In this document: one piece after another, positions 1 to 8,463 of the stretch
Layout of the letters: every line of letters begins with the position of its first letter
Numbering within the stretch: the first letter of the stretch is position 1
Source of the DNA: Brevundimonas variabilis
Lineage (GTDB): Bacteria > Pseudomonadota > Alphaproteobacteria > Caulobacterales > Caulobacteraceae
Assembly (NCBI RefSeq): GCF_014199945.1
Contig: NZ_JACHOR010000006.1
Coordinates: 208,603-272,602 of the forward strand
DNA length: 64,000 nucleotides
Direction of reading: 5' to 3'
Translations under genes and position numbers: made by a program
Notes under the pieces: generated by a model
What the model was told of the DNA's origin: nothing
Seen by the model: only the letters and a program-made list of their open reading frames with translations
Databases searched by the model: none

Positions 1-2185
1 TCGGCACGGTCACCCCTGCTGCGTCGACCACGCGGGCCCGAACATAGACGAGGTCGTCGAAACTGGAGCCGACCTCGTTCTGATCCGGCACCAGGGCGAT
101 CGCCACAGGGGGGCCGGCCGTGTCCAGCCGGTCCTCTACCCCCTGCACACCTGTATCAACACAGATGGCCCTGACCGACCCAGGCACAAATTCAACAGAC
201 CATCGCCGTGGAGAGGCGTCTGCATTGATCGGCATGCGCCCGAGAGACCGCTCATTCAGGAAGGCCTCGACGTTTTCACAGTTGCTGTAGACCTCAATGG
301 TCTGAGGACCGGGCGTCAGTGCCTCGGGCGTCCAGTCGTCGAACAGGGCCACGGGCGCAGGTGGGGTTGCGACGGCAATCATCGTCGGCACGGCGGGCTG
401 GTTAGGACCTCCCGCGCCATCGATTGCCGGACCGGCTGCGTTCGTGTTGGCATTGCGGACGACGTGGACGACGGGTTTTTCCGACCACCAGCTTTCACGT
501 TCCATTCCCCGTATCCGTTGCGCACCGGTACGGTCCAGCAGTCCGGAAGGGCTCTGGATGTTGGGCCAGCCCGAGCGATTGGCTTCGCCGAGATAATCGA
601 TCCCGGTCCATAGAAACATGCCTGAGAAGGCCGGATAATCCCGCACCGGGACCCAGTTCGACCGGTTGTGACCGTTCTCGGTGCCGACAATGCTGCGCGC
701 CGGGTTCTGTCGATTGGCCGCGATCAATTCGTTCTCGCGATAGTTCTGCCCGACAACATCCAGCATGTCGGCCAGACCGTTCTCGTAATCGCCGGTCACG
801 TTCGGGCGAAACAGGGCAAGGGTCCGGGGGCGGGTCGGGTCGTTTGCCCGGATCACGTCCATGATGCTGCGCAGCGCAGCCTTGGCCTGGACAGGATAGG
901 CCGTGTCGTGAATCTCGTTCCCGGCGCTCCAGATGACGATGCTGGGATGATTACGGTCTCGACGCACCATGTCGGCTGCGTCCCGCTTGTGCCAGTCGCT
1001 GAAGAACAGGTGATAGTCGTTCGGGGTCTTGGCGACGTTCCACTGATCAAACAGCTCATTCATGACCAGCAGCCCAAGCTCGTCGGTCAGGTCCAGAAAC
1101 TCGGGTGCCGGGACATTGTGCGCGGTGCGGATCGCATTCACCCCCTGCGCCTTCAGCGCCGTCAGCCTCTGACGCCAGACGTCCAGCGGAACAGCGGCCC
1201 CCACGGCTCCGCCATCATGATGCAGGGCGACGCCCTTCATCTTGAGGTTCCGACCGTTCAGCCAGAAACCCGTCGCGGGATCGAAACGCGCTTCGCGGAT
1301 GCCGAAGGGAACAACCTGATCGTCCAGAACGTCGCCGTCTTCGTCCAGCACCCGGACCGCAGCCCGGTAAAGGGTCGGGCTGTCAATGTCCCAGCGCGCG
1401 GGATTGGCCACATCCATTTCAGTCGTCAGCACCTCTGTCCGGCCGTCACCGATCGTCGTCACGGGGCTGCGCGTGCTCGCGATTTCACGGCCTGTCGGGT
1501 CGAGGATCGTCGTCTCGACCATGGCGGGGCGACTGCGCGTGGCAGCATTCTGGACCTCGACCGAGACGGTGACCGTGGCGTGGTCGGCGGTCAGATCACG
1601 CGCCGACACGAACGCTCCACCCTGGGGGATGTGCACGTCATCGGTCTCGATCAACCGCACATGGCGATAGATGCCTGACCCATTGTACCAGCGGGAGGAT
1701 GGGGCAGCCGAGGTATCGGCGCGCACCGCAAGGACATTGGGGCCGTCGGTCCGCAGGTGCTGGGTCACATCGTAGCGAAGGCTGACATAGCCCATGGGCC
1801 TGAACCCGACATGATGGCCATTGATCCAGACGCCGCTGCGCTCCATCACCCCGTCCAGTTCGACGAAATAGCGACGACCGGGCTCTGGCCGGATGTCGAG
1901 GTCTCGACGGTACCAGGCCACGCCGGTCGGCAGGAAACCGTTCTCGCCGGCCCCTTTTGCCTGTTGATCGAACGGGCCCGCGATTGCCCAGTCATGCGGA
2001 ACGGAAACCACCGCCCAGCCACTGTCATCGAAGTCACGGCGCTCGGTGGCCTCAGGGTCGCCCTGGAAAAACCGCCAGCCATCGGCGAGTGGGGTCGTGA
2101 TGCGCGGCTCGGCTGTTGCCGCGGCAGGAAGTACCAGGACTGAAACTGCGCTCAGTCCCATCAACCACGATCTGATCGAGGACAT
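1..2185 (-). CDS. GH2 beta-galactosidase-like glycosidase (3' end cut by window)
   Basis: The reverse strand is open from an ATG at 2185 to the left edge (728 codons), so the C-terminus is missing. A GGAGG lies 6 nt upstream of the ATG. The N-terminus is a Sec signal (hydrophobic core LMGLSAVSVLVLPAAATA), so the enzyme is periplasmic or secreted. A jelly-roll sugar-binding domain follows (about residues 30-200, with VPHDWAI and WYRRDLDI), then an Ig-like domain and a TIM barrel. The GH2 signature PSIVIWSAGNEI near residue 422 carries the acid/base Glu. A Glu in VGTENGHN near residue 503 fits the nucleophile. Members of this family remove beta-galactosides, which fits galactan side chains of rhamnogalacturonan I. 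It lies 44 nt downstream of the PL26 lyase and is probably co-transcribed with it. Beta-glucuronidase or another GH2 specificity cannot be excluded. Confidence 0.85.
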   Translation of the reverse strand, partial: MSSIRSWLMGLSAVSVLVLPAAATAEPRITTPLADGWRFFQGDPEATERRDFDDSGWAVVSVPHDWAIAGPFDQQAKGAGENGFLPTGVAWYRRDLDIRPEPGRRYFVELDGVMERSGVWINGHHVGFRPMGYVSLRYDVTQHLRTDGPNVLAVRADTSAAPSSRWYNGSGIYRHVRLIETDDVHIPQGGAFVSARDLTADHATVTVSVEVQNAATRSRPAMVETTILDPTGREIASTRSPVTTIGDGRTEVLTTEMDVANPARWDIDSPTLYRAAVRVLDEDGDVLDDQVVPFGIREARFDPATGFWLNGRNLKMKGVALHHDGGAVGAAVPLDVWRQRLTALKAQGVNAIRTAHNVPAPEFLDLTDELGLLVMNELFDQWNVAKTPNDYHLFFSDWHKRDAADMVRRDRNHPSIVIWSAGNEIHDTAYPVQAKAALRSIMDVIRANDPTRPRTLALFRPNVTGDYENGLADMLDVVGQNYRENELIAANRQNPARSIVGTENGHNRSNWVPVRDYPAFSGMFLWTGIDYLGEANRSGWPNIQSPSGLLDRTGAQRIRGMERESWWSEKPVVHVVRNANTNAAGPAIDGAGGPNQPAVPTMIAVATPPAPVALFDDWTPEALTPGPQTIEVYSNCENVEAFLNERSLGRMPINADASPRRWSVEFVPGSVRAICVDTGVQGVEDRLDTAGPPVAIALVPDQNEVGSSFDDLVYVRARVVDAAGVTVP

Positions 2186-2229
2186 GTCCCCTCCTTTGAA
2201 ATGCTACTCAAGCGGCTTCGGCGCAGGCT

Positions 2230-4971
2230 TCAATGTGGACGCCCGGTCGTTGCTGACGGGTCTGAAGTGCCGACAGCGTCGAGAGCATCCGGGATAAGGG
2301 CGAGGGTCTGGATCGCGGCGAGGCCCCACTGCGACACGCCGTTCGTAGACATCCCCGGGTCCTCTTCCACGGTGTTCAGCACGTCAGAGCCCGCGACCGT
2401 TCGCCGGCGGGATTCCAGGCGGAAGTCCTCGAAATGGGTCTGGTCGAGGAACTCGTGCGCCGCTCTGCGGGCAAGCGGTTCATCATGCAGGTGGTGAGCA
2501 GCATAGGCCGTCAGACGGGAATGACCCTGCGGCAGGCCACGCGTTCCGACCCGTCCGCCCAGATGGGCCTCAAGCTCGGCCGCCGGCGCATTGTACCATT
2601 TGCAGTATTCGATCCATGCCGCACGGTAGCCGGGCACATCCACCAGCCGCAGCAGCTCGGAGTGGGTTTCCACGGCCCCGAACACGGCATTCAGATGCGA
2701 GATTGAGATCCCGTCTCCCGCACTGACGAACCGTCCGGTCCTGACATCATAATGCCCGCCGCCGTGGAACCAGCGACGCGGCAGGGCGGCCAGGCTGCGC
2801 ATTCCGGTGACGATCCGGTCACGCCAGCGGGTGTCGCCGGTGCGTTCCCATTCCGTCATCCACGCAGCAAGGAAGGAACTCCAGTCCGTGCCGAAGCCCG
2901 CATCGACGATCGGTCCGCCCGGAGCGGGATCTCCCGCAGCCGGGCGTTTTCGCCGGATCTGGACGCGCGTCAGTGTCTCGTCCGACCCGACAAGGGATCG
3001 CATCAGGTCGCCGATCCGCTCATCGGCCGTGAGGTAGAAATAGATCCGTCGGAAGGCGGCGTTGCTGACCCTCGGCTGCTTGGAACTGTCGCCCCAGTGC
3101 TGCACGCCGTGACGTGTGCCGAAACCCCGGTGCGGTCCGATATGGTAGCAGTCGACCTCGCTGGAGTGGCGGGTCATGGCCTCGGCCATCCGGAAAACAT
3201 CGGCACGGCCCGTGCGCAGGAAACTGTACCAGAGCCAGAGATCCGGCGAGAGTTCAGAGTTGGCCCAGGCGAACCCGCCGATGTCGTACTTCCATTCGTG
3301 GCGGTCGGCGTCATAGCTGTGCATGACGTCACCGTAGTTCCAGAATCCGTACCAGCGCCGCTGGACGATCTGGTCGCGATAGAGGTCCAGAAGGCCGTCG
3401 AGCCGGTGCTCGATCTGCGTGCGCAAGGGCGTTGACCGGTCGGGCAGACTCCAGTCGCCGAAAACCTCGACGGAACGGATCCGGGCGGGCGCGCAAACAA
3501 GGCGCGGCGGGGTTTCGACGCCCTGGGCCATCTCCGAAAGGGCGTCGCGCGACGGCGTCTCGCCCAGAGCCCAGAGCGTCAATTCGCTGGTCCGGGCCAC
3601 GCCATAGGGTGTTCCCCAGCCGGGCTCATAGTCCTCGTAGGTGATCTCGAGGCCTTCATTCTGGCGCGCATGCGTCGTCATGCCGAGACCGTCGTGGTAG
3701 AATCTCAGGTCCATGGCCGGGGCGTCGGGCGACCAGAGCCAGGCTGTCACGCGCGCTTCGTCTTCCGCGGCGCCCCGGACGTCGAGCCGAGAGGGTCCGG
3801 CCTTCCAGAAATTGGCGAGGCCCATGGCGACGCCGCCCGAAACTCCGCCGACATAGACCAGGCCCGGGGCCTTCTCGCCGCCTGCCGCATCGATCCAGCC
3901 ATGACCGGGTCCGGTGCGTTTACGGATCGCAAAGCCGTCCGAGGTCGGCTGGGACAGAGTGAAATCACCCCACGCCGGGATCAGATCAAGCCGATCCCGG
4001 ACCCGCGGATCCATCTGCTCGACCGGTGGCACGGCCTGGCCAGCGATCTGGGCATCCCGGTACGGCTTGCCTGGATCGCGCCGAAGGCCCGTGAGGGGAC
4101 GCACCGCCTCGGCCCACAGACCACCGCCCTCGCCTGCGAAGCGGATATGACGCTCGTGCAAGGGATCGCGAAGCGGCGCGGAAGCCTCGATTCCCAGCCC
4201 CCGGATGAAGTCACGGTTTTCATCTCCGTCGAAGATGAAGCTGTGCACGATCCGTACAGCCTCGCCCTCGGCATGGAAGTAGAGCCGCACGGTGAAGGGC
4301 AGCCAGGAACGATCGCCAGACCGGTGGGTGCCCTCAAGCCGGATGACGGCCCGGACGGGCCCGGACTGTTCCAGGACGGCCTCTCTGATTTCGCTCTCGA
4401 ACCGCTGCTGGACCAGTGGAGCGGTTTCAGACAGTTCCGGCTGGTCCTGTCGCAGACAGACCAGTCGAACATCACCCATGACGGTCCGTCCGTCTCGCGT
4501 AGCAGACGCAATCAGGGCAGATCCCGAATGCGGGACTGTCCAGACGATGGGTCCGACACTGACCTCGAACCAGCCCGCCAGAGTGCGCACAGTCACGGCA
4601 TTCCGGGGAAGCACAGGACGACCGCTGACGATCCTGAGGGCGGAAGCAGGCGCCTTCGACGCTGGAACGCTGTGGCCCGTCCACTTCAGGGAGCCATCCG
4701 GCCAGGTCGCCAATGGCCAGGTCTGGAGCGGAACCGGCTGTCCGGCAGCATCCAGGGCCGCAAAGGCCTGTCCCCGTCTGTGGACGCCTTGGGGCCAAGG
4801 CACACCCCAGGTGAGTCCCTCGTGGCGGGCGGGCGGGATGCCGTCCAGCCACCCGAGTTCAGTATCGAGTGTTGCGCCCTGCTCAGCCCTGGCTGCCGCA
4901 GGGATCACCCCCAGTGCGGTCGTCGCTGCACAGGCCATCAATCCCCTGCGACTAAGCGATAGACTGGTCAT
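2230..4971 (-). CDS. PL26-type exo-rhamnogalacturonan lyase (PcRGLX/YetA-like)
   Basis: This protein of 913 residues starts with MTSLSLSRRGLMA, a twin-arginine-type signal, so export to the periplasm is likely. I chose the ATG at 4971; a TTG at 4989 is an in-frame alternative, and neither has a strong ribosome site. The order of regions (N-terminal RIFT-barrel-like part with GVPWPQG and WPDGSLKWT, then a long alpha-toroid rich in Trp, Tyr and His) and the length match the PcRGLX/YetA family, assigned to PL26. That family cleaves rhamnogalacturonan I backbones by beta-elimination from the chain end. It sits between a TonB receptor and a GH2 glycosidase, which supports the assignment. A terminator-like hairpin precedes it. 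The family call is fairly firm; exo versus endo action is taken from the family. Confidence 0.85.
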   Translation of the reverse strand: MTSLSLSRRGLMACAATTALGVIPAAARAEQGATLDTELGWLDGIPPARHEGLTWGVPWPQGVHRRGQAFAALDAAGQPVPLQTWPLATWPDGSLKWTGHSVPASKAPASALRIVSGRPVLPRNAVTVRTLAGWFEVSVGPIVWTVPHSGSALIASATRDGRTVMGDVRLVCLRQDQPELSETAPLVQQRFESEIREAVLEQSGPVRAVIRLEGTHRSGDRSWLPFTVRLYFHAEGEAVRIVHSFIFDGDENRDFIRGLGIEASAPLRDPLHERHIRFAGEGGGLWAEAVRPLTGLRRDPGKPYRDAQIAGQAVPPVEQMDPRVRDRLDLIPAWGDFTLSQPTSDGFAIRKRTGPGHGWIDAAGGEKAPGLVYVGGVSGGVAMGLANFWKAGPSRLDVRGAAEDEARVTAWLWSPDAPAMDLRFYHDGLGMTTHARQNEGLEITYEDYEPGWGTPYGVARTSELTLWALGETPSRDALSEMAQGVETPPRLVCAPARIRSVEVFGDWSLPDRSTPLRTQIEHRLDGLLDLYRDQIVQRRWYGFWNYGDVMHSYDADRHEWKYDIGGFAWANSELSPDLWLWYSFLRTGRADVFRMAEAMTRHSSEVDCYHIGPHRGFGTRHGVQHWGDSSKQPRVSNAAFRRIYFYLTADERIGDLMRSLVGSDETLTRVQIRRKRPAAGDPAPGGPIVDAGFGTDWSSFLAAWMTEWERTGDTRWRDRIVTGMRSLAALPRRWFHGGGHYDVRTGRFVSAGDGISISHLNAVFGAVETHSELLRLVDVPGYRAAWIEYCKWYNAPAAELEAHLGGRVGTRGLPQGHSRLTAYAAHHLHDEPLARRAAHEFLDQTHFEDFRLESRRRTVAGSDVLNTVEEDPGMSTNGVSQWGLAAIQTLALIPDALDAVGTSDPSATTGRPH

Positions 4972-5011
4972 GACGCGGATCCGATACAAACCGAGCAGAC
5001 ACGGGCCCCGG

Positions 5012-5046
5012 AAAAAATGACGGCGAACCCGTAAGATCCGCCGTCA
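5012..5046 (-). terminator. Intrinsic terminator between TonB receptor and PL26 genes
   Basis: Read on the minus strand, an 8-bp perfect stem (TGACGGCG / CGCCGTCA, 5039-5046 and 5018-5025) encloses a 13-nt loop. It is followed directly by six T residues (5012-5017). It lies 22 nt past the receptor stop and about 40 nt before the PL26 start. It probably ends most receptor transcripts and lets some through to the enzymes. Confidence 0.8.
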
Positions 5047-5068
5047 GGTGTTCCAGGAGAGGAAGTCG

Positions 5069-8000
5069 TTAGTAGCGGTACGTCAGACCGGCAAAGTAAC
5101 GCTTGCCCGAATAGACATCCTCCACGAGCCGGATGGAGTCATTCGTGCTGCGCTCGTTCTCGCCCGTGATGTTTCGCGCTTCGATGAAGACCGTCAGCTG
5201 ATCCGAGATCTTGTAGGCCGCACGGCCATCGAGGTAGCCGGTCTTGTCACGATAGACCGGATTGCCGCGGGCATCGATGGCGGTCTGAAGATAACCGCTG
5301 CGTCCATTGTAGGCCAGGCGGGCGTTGATCGGTCCTTTGTCGTAGTATCCGATGATGTTGTAGGTGTGCGTTGAAAGTCCCGGGAAGGGCAGTTCTTCCT
5401 GGGTCAATGTCGAGAACAGGCCGACATCCTTGGCTTCGCTGTAGGTATAGTTGACGATCCCGCCGAAGCCATCGAACGGCGACGGAAGGAAGGTAAATGC
5501 GGTCTGCGCCGACAGTTCGACGCCCTGGATCTTGGCACCGTTGCCGTTGATCCGCTGGGTCACATCGAACAGGGTGCCGTCGCCGAACAGATCGACGTTC
5601 TGGACGACGACAGGACCGACCACGAAGGACTCGATGTTCTTGTAGAAGAAGCCCGCGTTCAGGAGCGTGTCGCGGTTCTGGAACCAGCCGATGTTCAGGT
5701 CGAACTGATCCGCCCGATAGGGCTGTAGCGCCGGGTTACCCGCGCTGCAGACGTCCTCGAGATCATCGACCAGACCCGCTGCCGTACGATTGAACGTGCA
5801 GGTCGCGGCCGGGACAAGGAAGGTAGGGTTCGGTCGGGCCAGGACCTTGGCATAGCCGAACCGGGCCACGATCTTGTCGGTGACGTCGAGCGCCACGTTG
5901 AACGTCGGGAGCCAGTCTTCATACTCGTTGTTGAGGGTGGTGATCGTCGTCCCGAGGTTCCGGGTAATGGTCGTGCCCGGTATCGCCGGATTGTCCACCG
6001 TCTCGCGCTGGAGATAGGCCCCGGTCGCATCGAGAATGGTCTTCGTATAGCGAACCCCGAAATTGCCGCTGATCGGCATGTTCCAGATCTCGCCCGCCCA
6101 GCTGGCCTGGGCATAGGCGGCATGGACGTCCTCGACGACGTCGAGTGCGGGTGGTTGATCAAACTCGCCGACCAGCACGCCTGCCGCCGTATAGCCGGGC
6201 GCGCGTCTGATGTTCTCGCGATCGAACAGGGACAGGTCGAGATTGGCCCCCGTCGCCGTCAATCCATAGCTGGGGGCAAACCAGCCATTCGGCAGGGCAA
6301 CGCCCGGATCGTCCCGCCCGCCCTGATAGAAGTTGGTCGGTGTGGACCGGGAAATGTTCCTGAGCAGAGCGATCAGGTTCGCCTGGGTATAGGGCGTGTT
6401 GTAGGTCGGCGGCAGCGTCAGGGGGTTGAACAGGGTCGCGCCATTGGCCGTTGCGCCCGGCGTCAGCACCAGGTTGTGACGCGCGCGTGCGCCCTGAACG
6501 ATCGTCCCGTCCGGTCTCGTATAGCCCCCGACGGAGTACTGGAGCGTTCCGGCAGAGCGATACTGGTATCCGGACTCGAATTTGGTGAAGAAGCCGGAGT
6601 CGAAATTGTAGTCGAGGTCGAGCTTGGCCGTGTCCTCGAACGTATCGGTCTCAGACGGTTCGTAGTTCACCACGACCGCAGTCGTCGCATAGTTGGTCCC
6701 GGCACCGTTGTTGGCAAAGATGCCGTAGGTCGCCGGATCGGCTGGGCTGAAGCCGGTGGGGAAGGTAAAGGCAGGAACGCCCCGATCCGAGATATCGACA
6801 CGGATATTGGGGATGGAGGCGTTGAAGGTGACCGAGTTGCTGTCGCTGTAGGCGGCACCGGTGGTGTGAGCAAACACACCGTCCAGCGTCAGGTTATCAC
6901 CCTTGTACTGGAAACCACCCGACAGATATTCGGAGCGATAGGAGAAGTCGAACTCGCGGTTCTGGGTGCTGAAGATGTTGGCGGCACCAACCGTCCCGCT
7001 GGTCGAGCGGGCTGCGGTGTTGAATCCGACCACATTGTGGTCCGCATCGACTGTCGCCACCTGGTTGCCAGCCGTCGTTATGGCCTGGCCGTTCCGGCCG
7101 TAGGTGGTGGCGTTCAGGCGGCTCTGTGCAGAGGCATCAACCGTATAGTTGAAGTCGGTCAGATGCTGCTGACGGTCGTTGACCGTGTAGTCGACGAACA
7201 CCGAAAGGGCATCGTTGACCCGGAACTGGGTCGACAGGTTTGCCGAGGTCCGCTGGTCCTCACGGAACCAGAGGCCATAGCGAGGGATCGCCGGCACAAA
7301 GTCGTTCCACTGGGCCAGGCAGTCCTGGATCGCCGCGCGCCCGCTGGCCGTGCTGGCATCCGTGGGACACTGGGCCTTGCTGGCAGCCGAGGCATAGAGC
7401 GGATTGACGAAAGTCCGGTCCGGCGAGTTGTCGTAGTCACCGGACGCCGTCACGACGCCGAGAGTTGCCCCTGCTGTTCCGACCGTCGTCGGGAAACGGA
7501 TCCAGTTGGTACCGCGCAGGAAATCACCGCGTGTATCGTTCTCGTCACGGGTGACGTTGATGATGAACCCGAGACGGTCGTCGAGGAATTTGGTCCCGGC
7601 CGTGATGTTGCCGCGGAACTTCGTCGTCTCCAGCAGGTCGAAATACTGGCCGGAGGCCGAGGCCGAAAGCAGAGGCTCCGTGAGGTCGAGAGGGCGACGG
7701 GTGCGAATGCTGACCGTCCCGCCGACGCCACCTTCCGTCATGTCGGCGGTAAAGCCCTTGAACACGTCGATGGAGGCGATCAGTTCCGACGCCAGTTCCT
7801 GGAAACTCGCGCCGCGCGCGCCGGTCCCGTTGTTGTTGAGAACGCTCAGACCGTTGATCTCGACGCGGTTCAGGTCGGGCTCGACCCCGCGAATGCTGAT
7901 CTGGCTGCCTTCGCCAAGGTCCCGGGTCAGGGAGACGCCCGTGATCCGTTGCAGCGCCTCGCCGACATTCTTGTCCGGGAACTGCGAAACGTCCTCGGCA

Positions 8001-8233
8001 ACGATGGAGTCAACAGTCGTGTTGGCCGTCCGCTTGCGATCAATGGCCGAGCGAAGGCTTCCGCGCGTGCCCGTCACGATGATCTCTTCGACGGTCGTCG
8101 TTGGCTCTGTGCCTGAAGCCGGCGTTGCCGTCTGGGCAGCAGCGGCCCCCGCCGTGCCGAGAGCCAGCAGGCTGATAGCGGTCAGGCAGGTGCCATTGAT
8201 GGCGCGCCGGCGAGTGGGTGAGAATTTCGACAT
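5069..8233 (-). CDS. TonB-dependent receptor, TonB-Xanth-Caul type (oligosaccharide uptake)
   Basis: This 1054-residue outer-membrane receptor has a signal peptide (core AISLLALGTAGAAAAQ), then a TonB box-like VEEIIVTGTR near residue 50. A plug domain follows (about 65-190, with DKNVGEALQRITGVS, ISIRGVEPDLNRVEINGL and GGTVSIRTRRP), then a long 22-strand-type barrel ending in an aromatic residue (AGLTYRY). The plug sequence and length match the receptors of Xanthomonas and Caulobacter that import plant-wall oligosaccharides rather than siderophores. An AGGGG ribosome site precedes the ATG. It is the first gene of a minus-strand unit with PL26 and GH2 enzymes and is divergent from the PL11 operon, so it probably imports rhamnogalacturonan fragments. 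The substrate is inferred from context. Confidence 0.93.
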   Translation of the reverse strand: MSKFSPTRRRAINGTCLTAISLLALGTAGAAAAQTATPASGTEPTTTVEEIIVTGTRGSLRSAIDRKRTANTTVDSIVAEDVSQFPDKNVGEALQRITGVSLTRDLGEGSQISIRGVEPDLNRVEINGLSVLNNNGTGARGASFQELASELIASIDVFKGFTADMTEGGVGGTVSIRTRRPLDLTEPLLSASASGQYFDLLETTKFRGNITAGTKFLDDRLGFIINVTRDENDTRGDFLRGTNWIRFPTTVGTAGATLGVVTASGDYDNSPDRTFVNPLYASAASKAQCPTDASTASGRAAIQDCLAQWNDFVPAIPRYGLWFREDQRTSANLSTQFRVNDALSVFVDYTVNDRQQHLTDFNYTVDASAQSRLNATTYGRNGQAITTAGNQVATVDADHNVVGFNTAARSTSGTVGAANIFSTQNREFDFSYRSEYLSGGFQYKGDNLTLDGVFAHTTGAAYSDSNSVTFNASIPNIRVDISDRGVPAFTFPTGFSPADPATYGIFANNGAGTNYATTAVVVNYEPSETDTFEDTAKLDLDYNFDSGFFTKFESGYQYRSAGTLQYSVGGYTRPDGTIVQGARARHNLVLTPGATANGATLFNPLTLPPTYNTPYTQANLIALLRNISRSTPTNFYQGGRDDPGVALPNGWFAPSYGLTATGANLDLSLFDRENIRRAPGYTAAGVLVGEFDQPPALDVVEDVHAAYAQASWAGEIWNMPISGNFGVRYTKTILDATGAYLQRETVDNPAIPGTTITRNLGTTITTLNNEYEDWLPTFNVALDVTDKIVARFGYAKVLARPNPTFLVPAATCTFNRTAAGLVDDLEDVCSAGNPALQPYRADQFDLNIGWFQNRDTLLNAGFFYKNIESFVVGPVVVQNVDLFGDGTLFDVTQRINGNGAKIQGVELSAQTAFTFLPSPFDGFGGIVNYTYSEAKDVGLFSTLTQEELPFPGLSTHTYNIIGYYDKGPINARLAYNGRSGYLQTAIDARGNPVYRDKTGYLDGRAAYKISDQLTVFIEARNITGENERSTNDSIRLVEDVYSGKRYFAGLTYRY

Positions 8234-8365
8234 GGAAGCCCCTTTTATACCGAACGCGAGTCCATGGGCGCTGGCCGTTCGCCTCTTGCGGGCGATCTGG
8301 ACTTGCGCCCTCCCTGTCGAACACCCTCCGTCCCAAAGGCTTCGGTCTCGACGAGATGGACGTTA

Positions 8366-8382
8366 ATGTCATATGGTGACAT
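8366..8382. promoter_or_regulatory. Candidate operator, perfect 17-bp inverted repeat
   Basis: ATGTCA-TATGG-TGACAT is a perfect 6-bp inverted repeat with a 5-bp spacer. It lies in the 230-bp region between the divergent TonB receptor and PL11 lyase genes. Near-identical sites flank the iclR gene (15269-15285, 15377-15393) and weaker ones lie at 23458 and 24704. It is probably bound by the IclR-family regulator of this locus; binding is inferred, not shown. Confidence 0.65.
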
Positions 8383-8463
8383 GTCAATGCATTCTATGGA
8401 ACAGATCGTCGTAGGAGATCGGCGGTCCACAGCTCGGTTGATCAAAGTTATGAGGAGTATCCG

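Noticed and set aside
668..1678. Plus-strand open frame of 336 codons at the left end
   Set aside because: It is the complement of the GH2 enzyme, whose signature Glu motifs read clearly on the other strand.
3670..4962. Plus-strand open frame of 430 codons opposite the PL26 gene
   Set aside because: Antisense to a recognisable lyase; no family match and no start signals.
4969..4989. TTG at 4989 as the PL26 start
   Set aside because: The ATG at 4971 places the twin-arginine pair at a normal distance from the N-terminus; neither has a good ribosome site.
6122..8116. Plus-strand open frame of 664 codons opposite the TonB receptor
   Set aside because: It lies wholly antisense to a clear receptor, has no ribosome site and a composition typical of reversed high-GC codons (Arg/Gly/Val rich).
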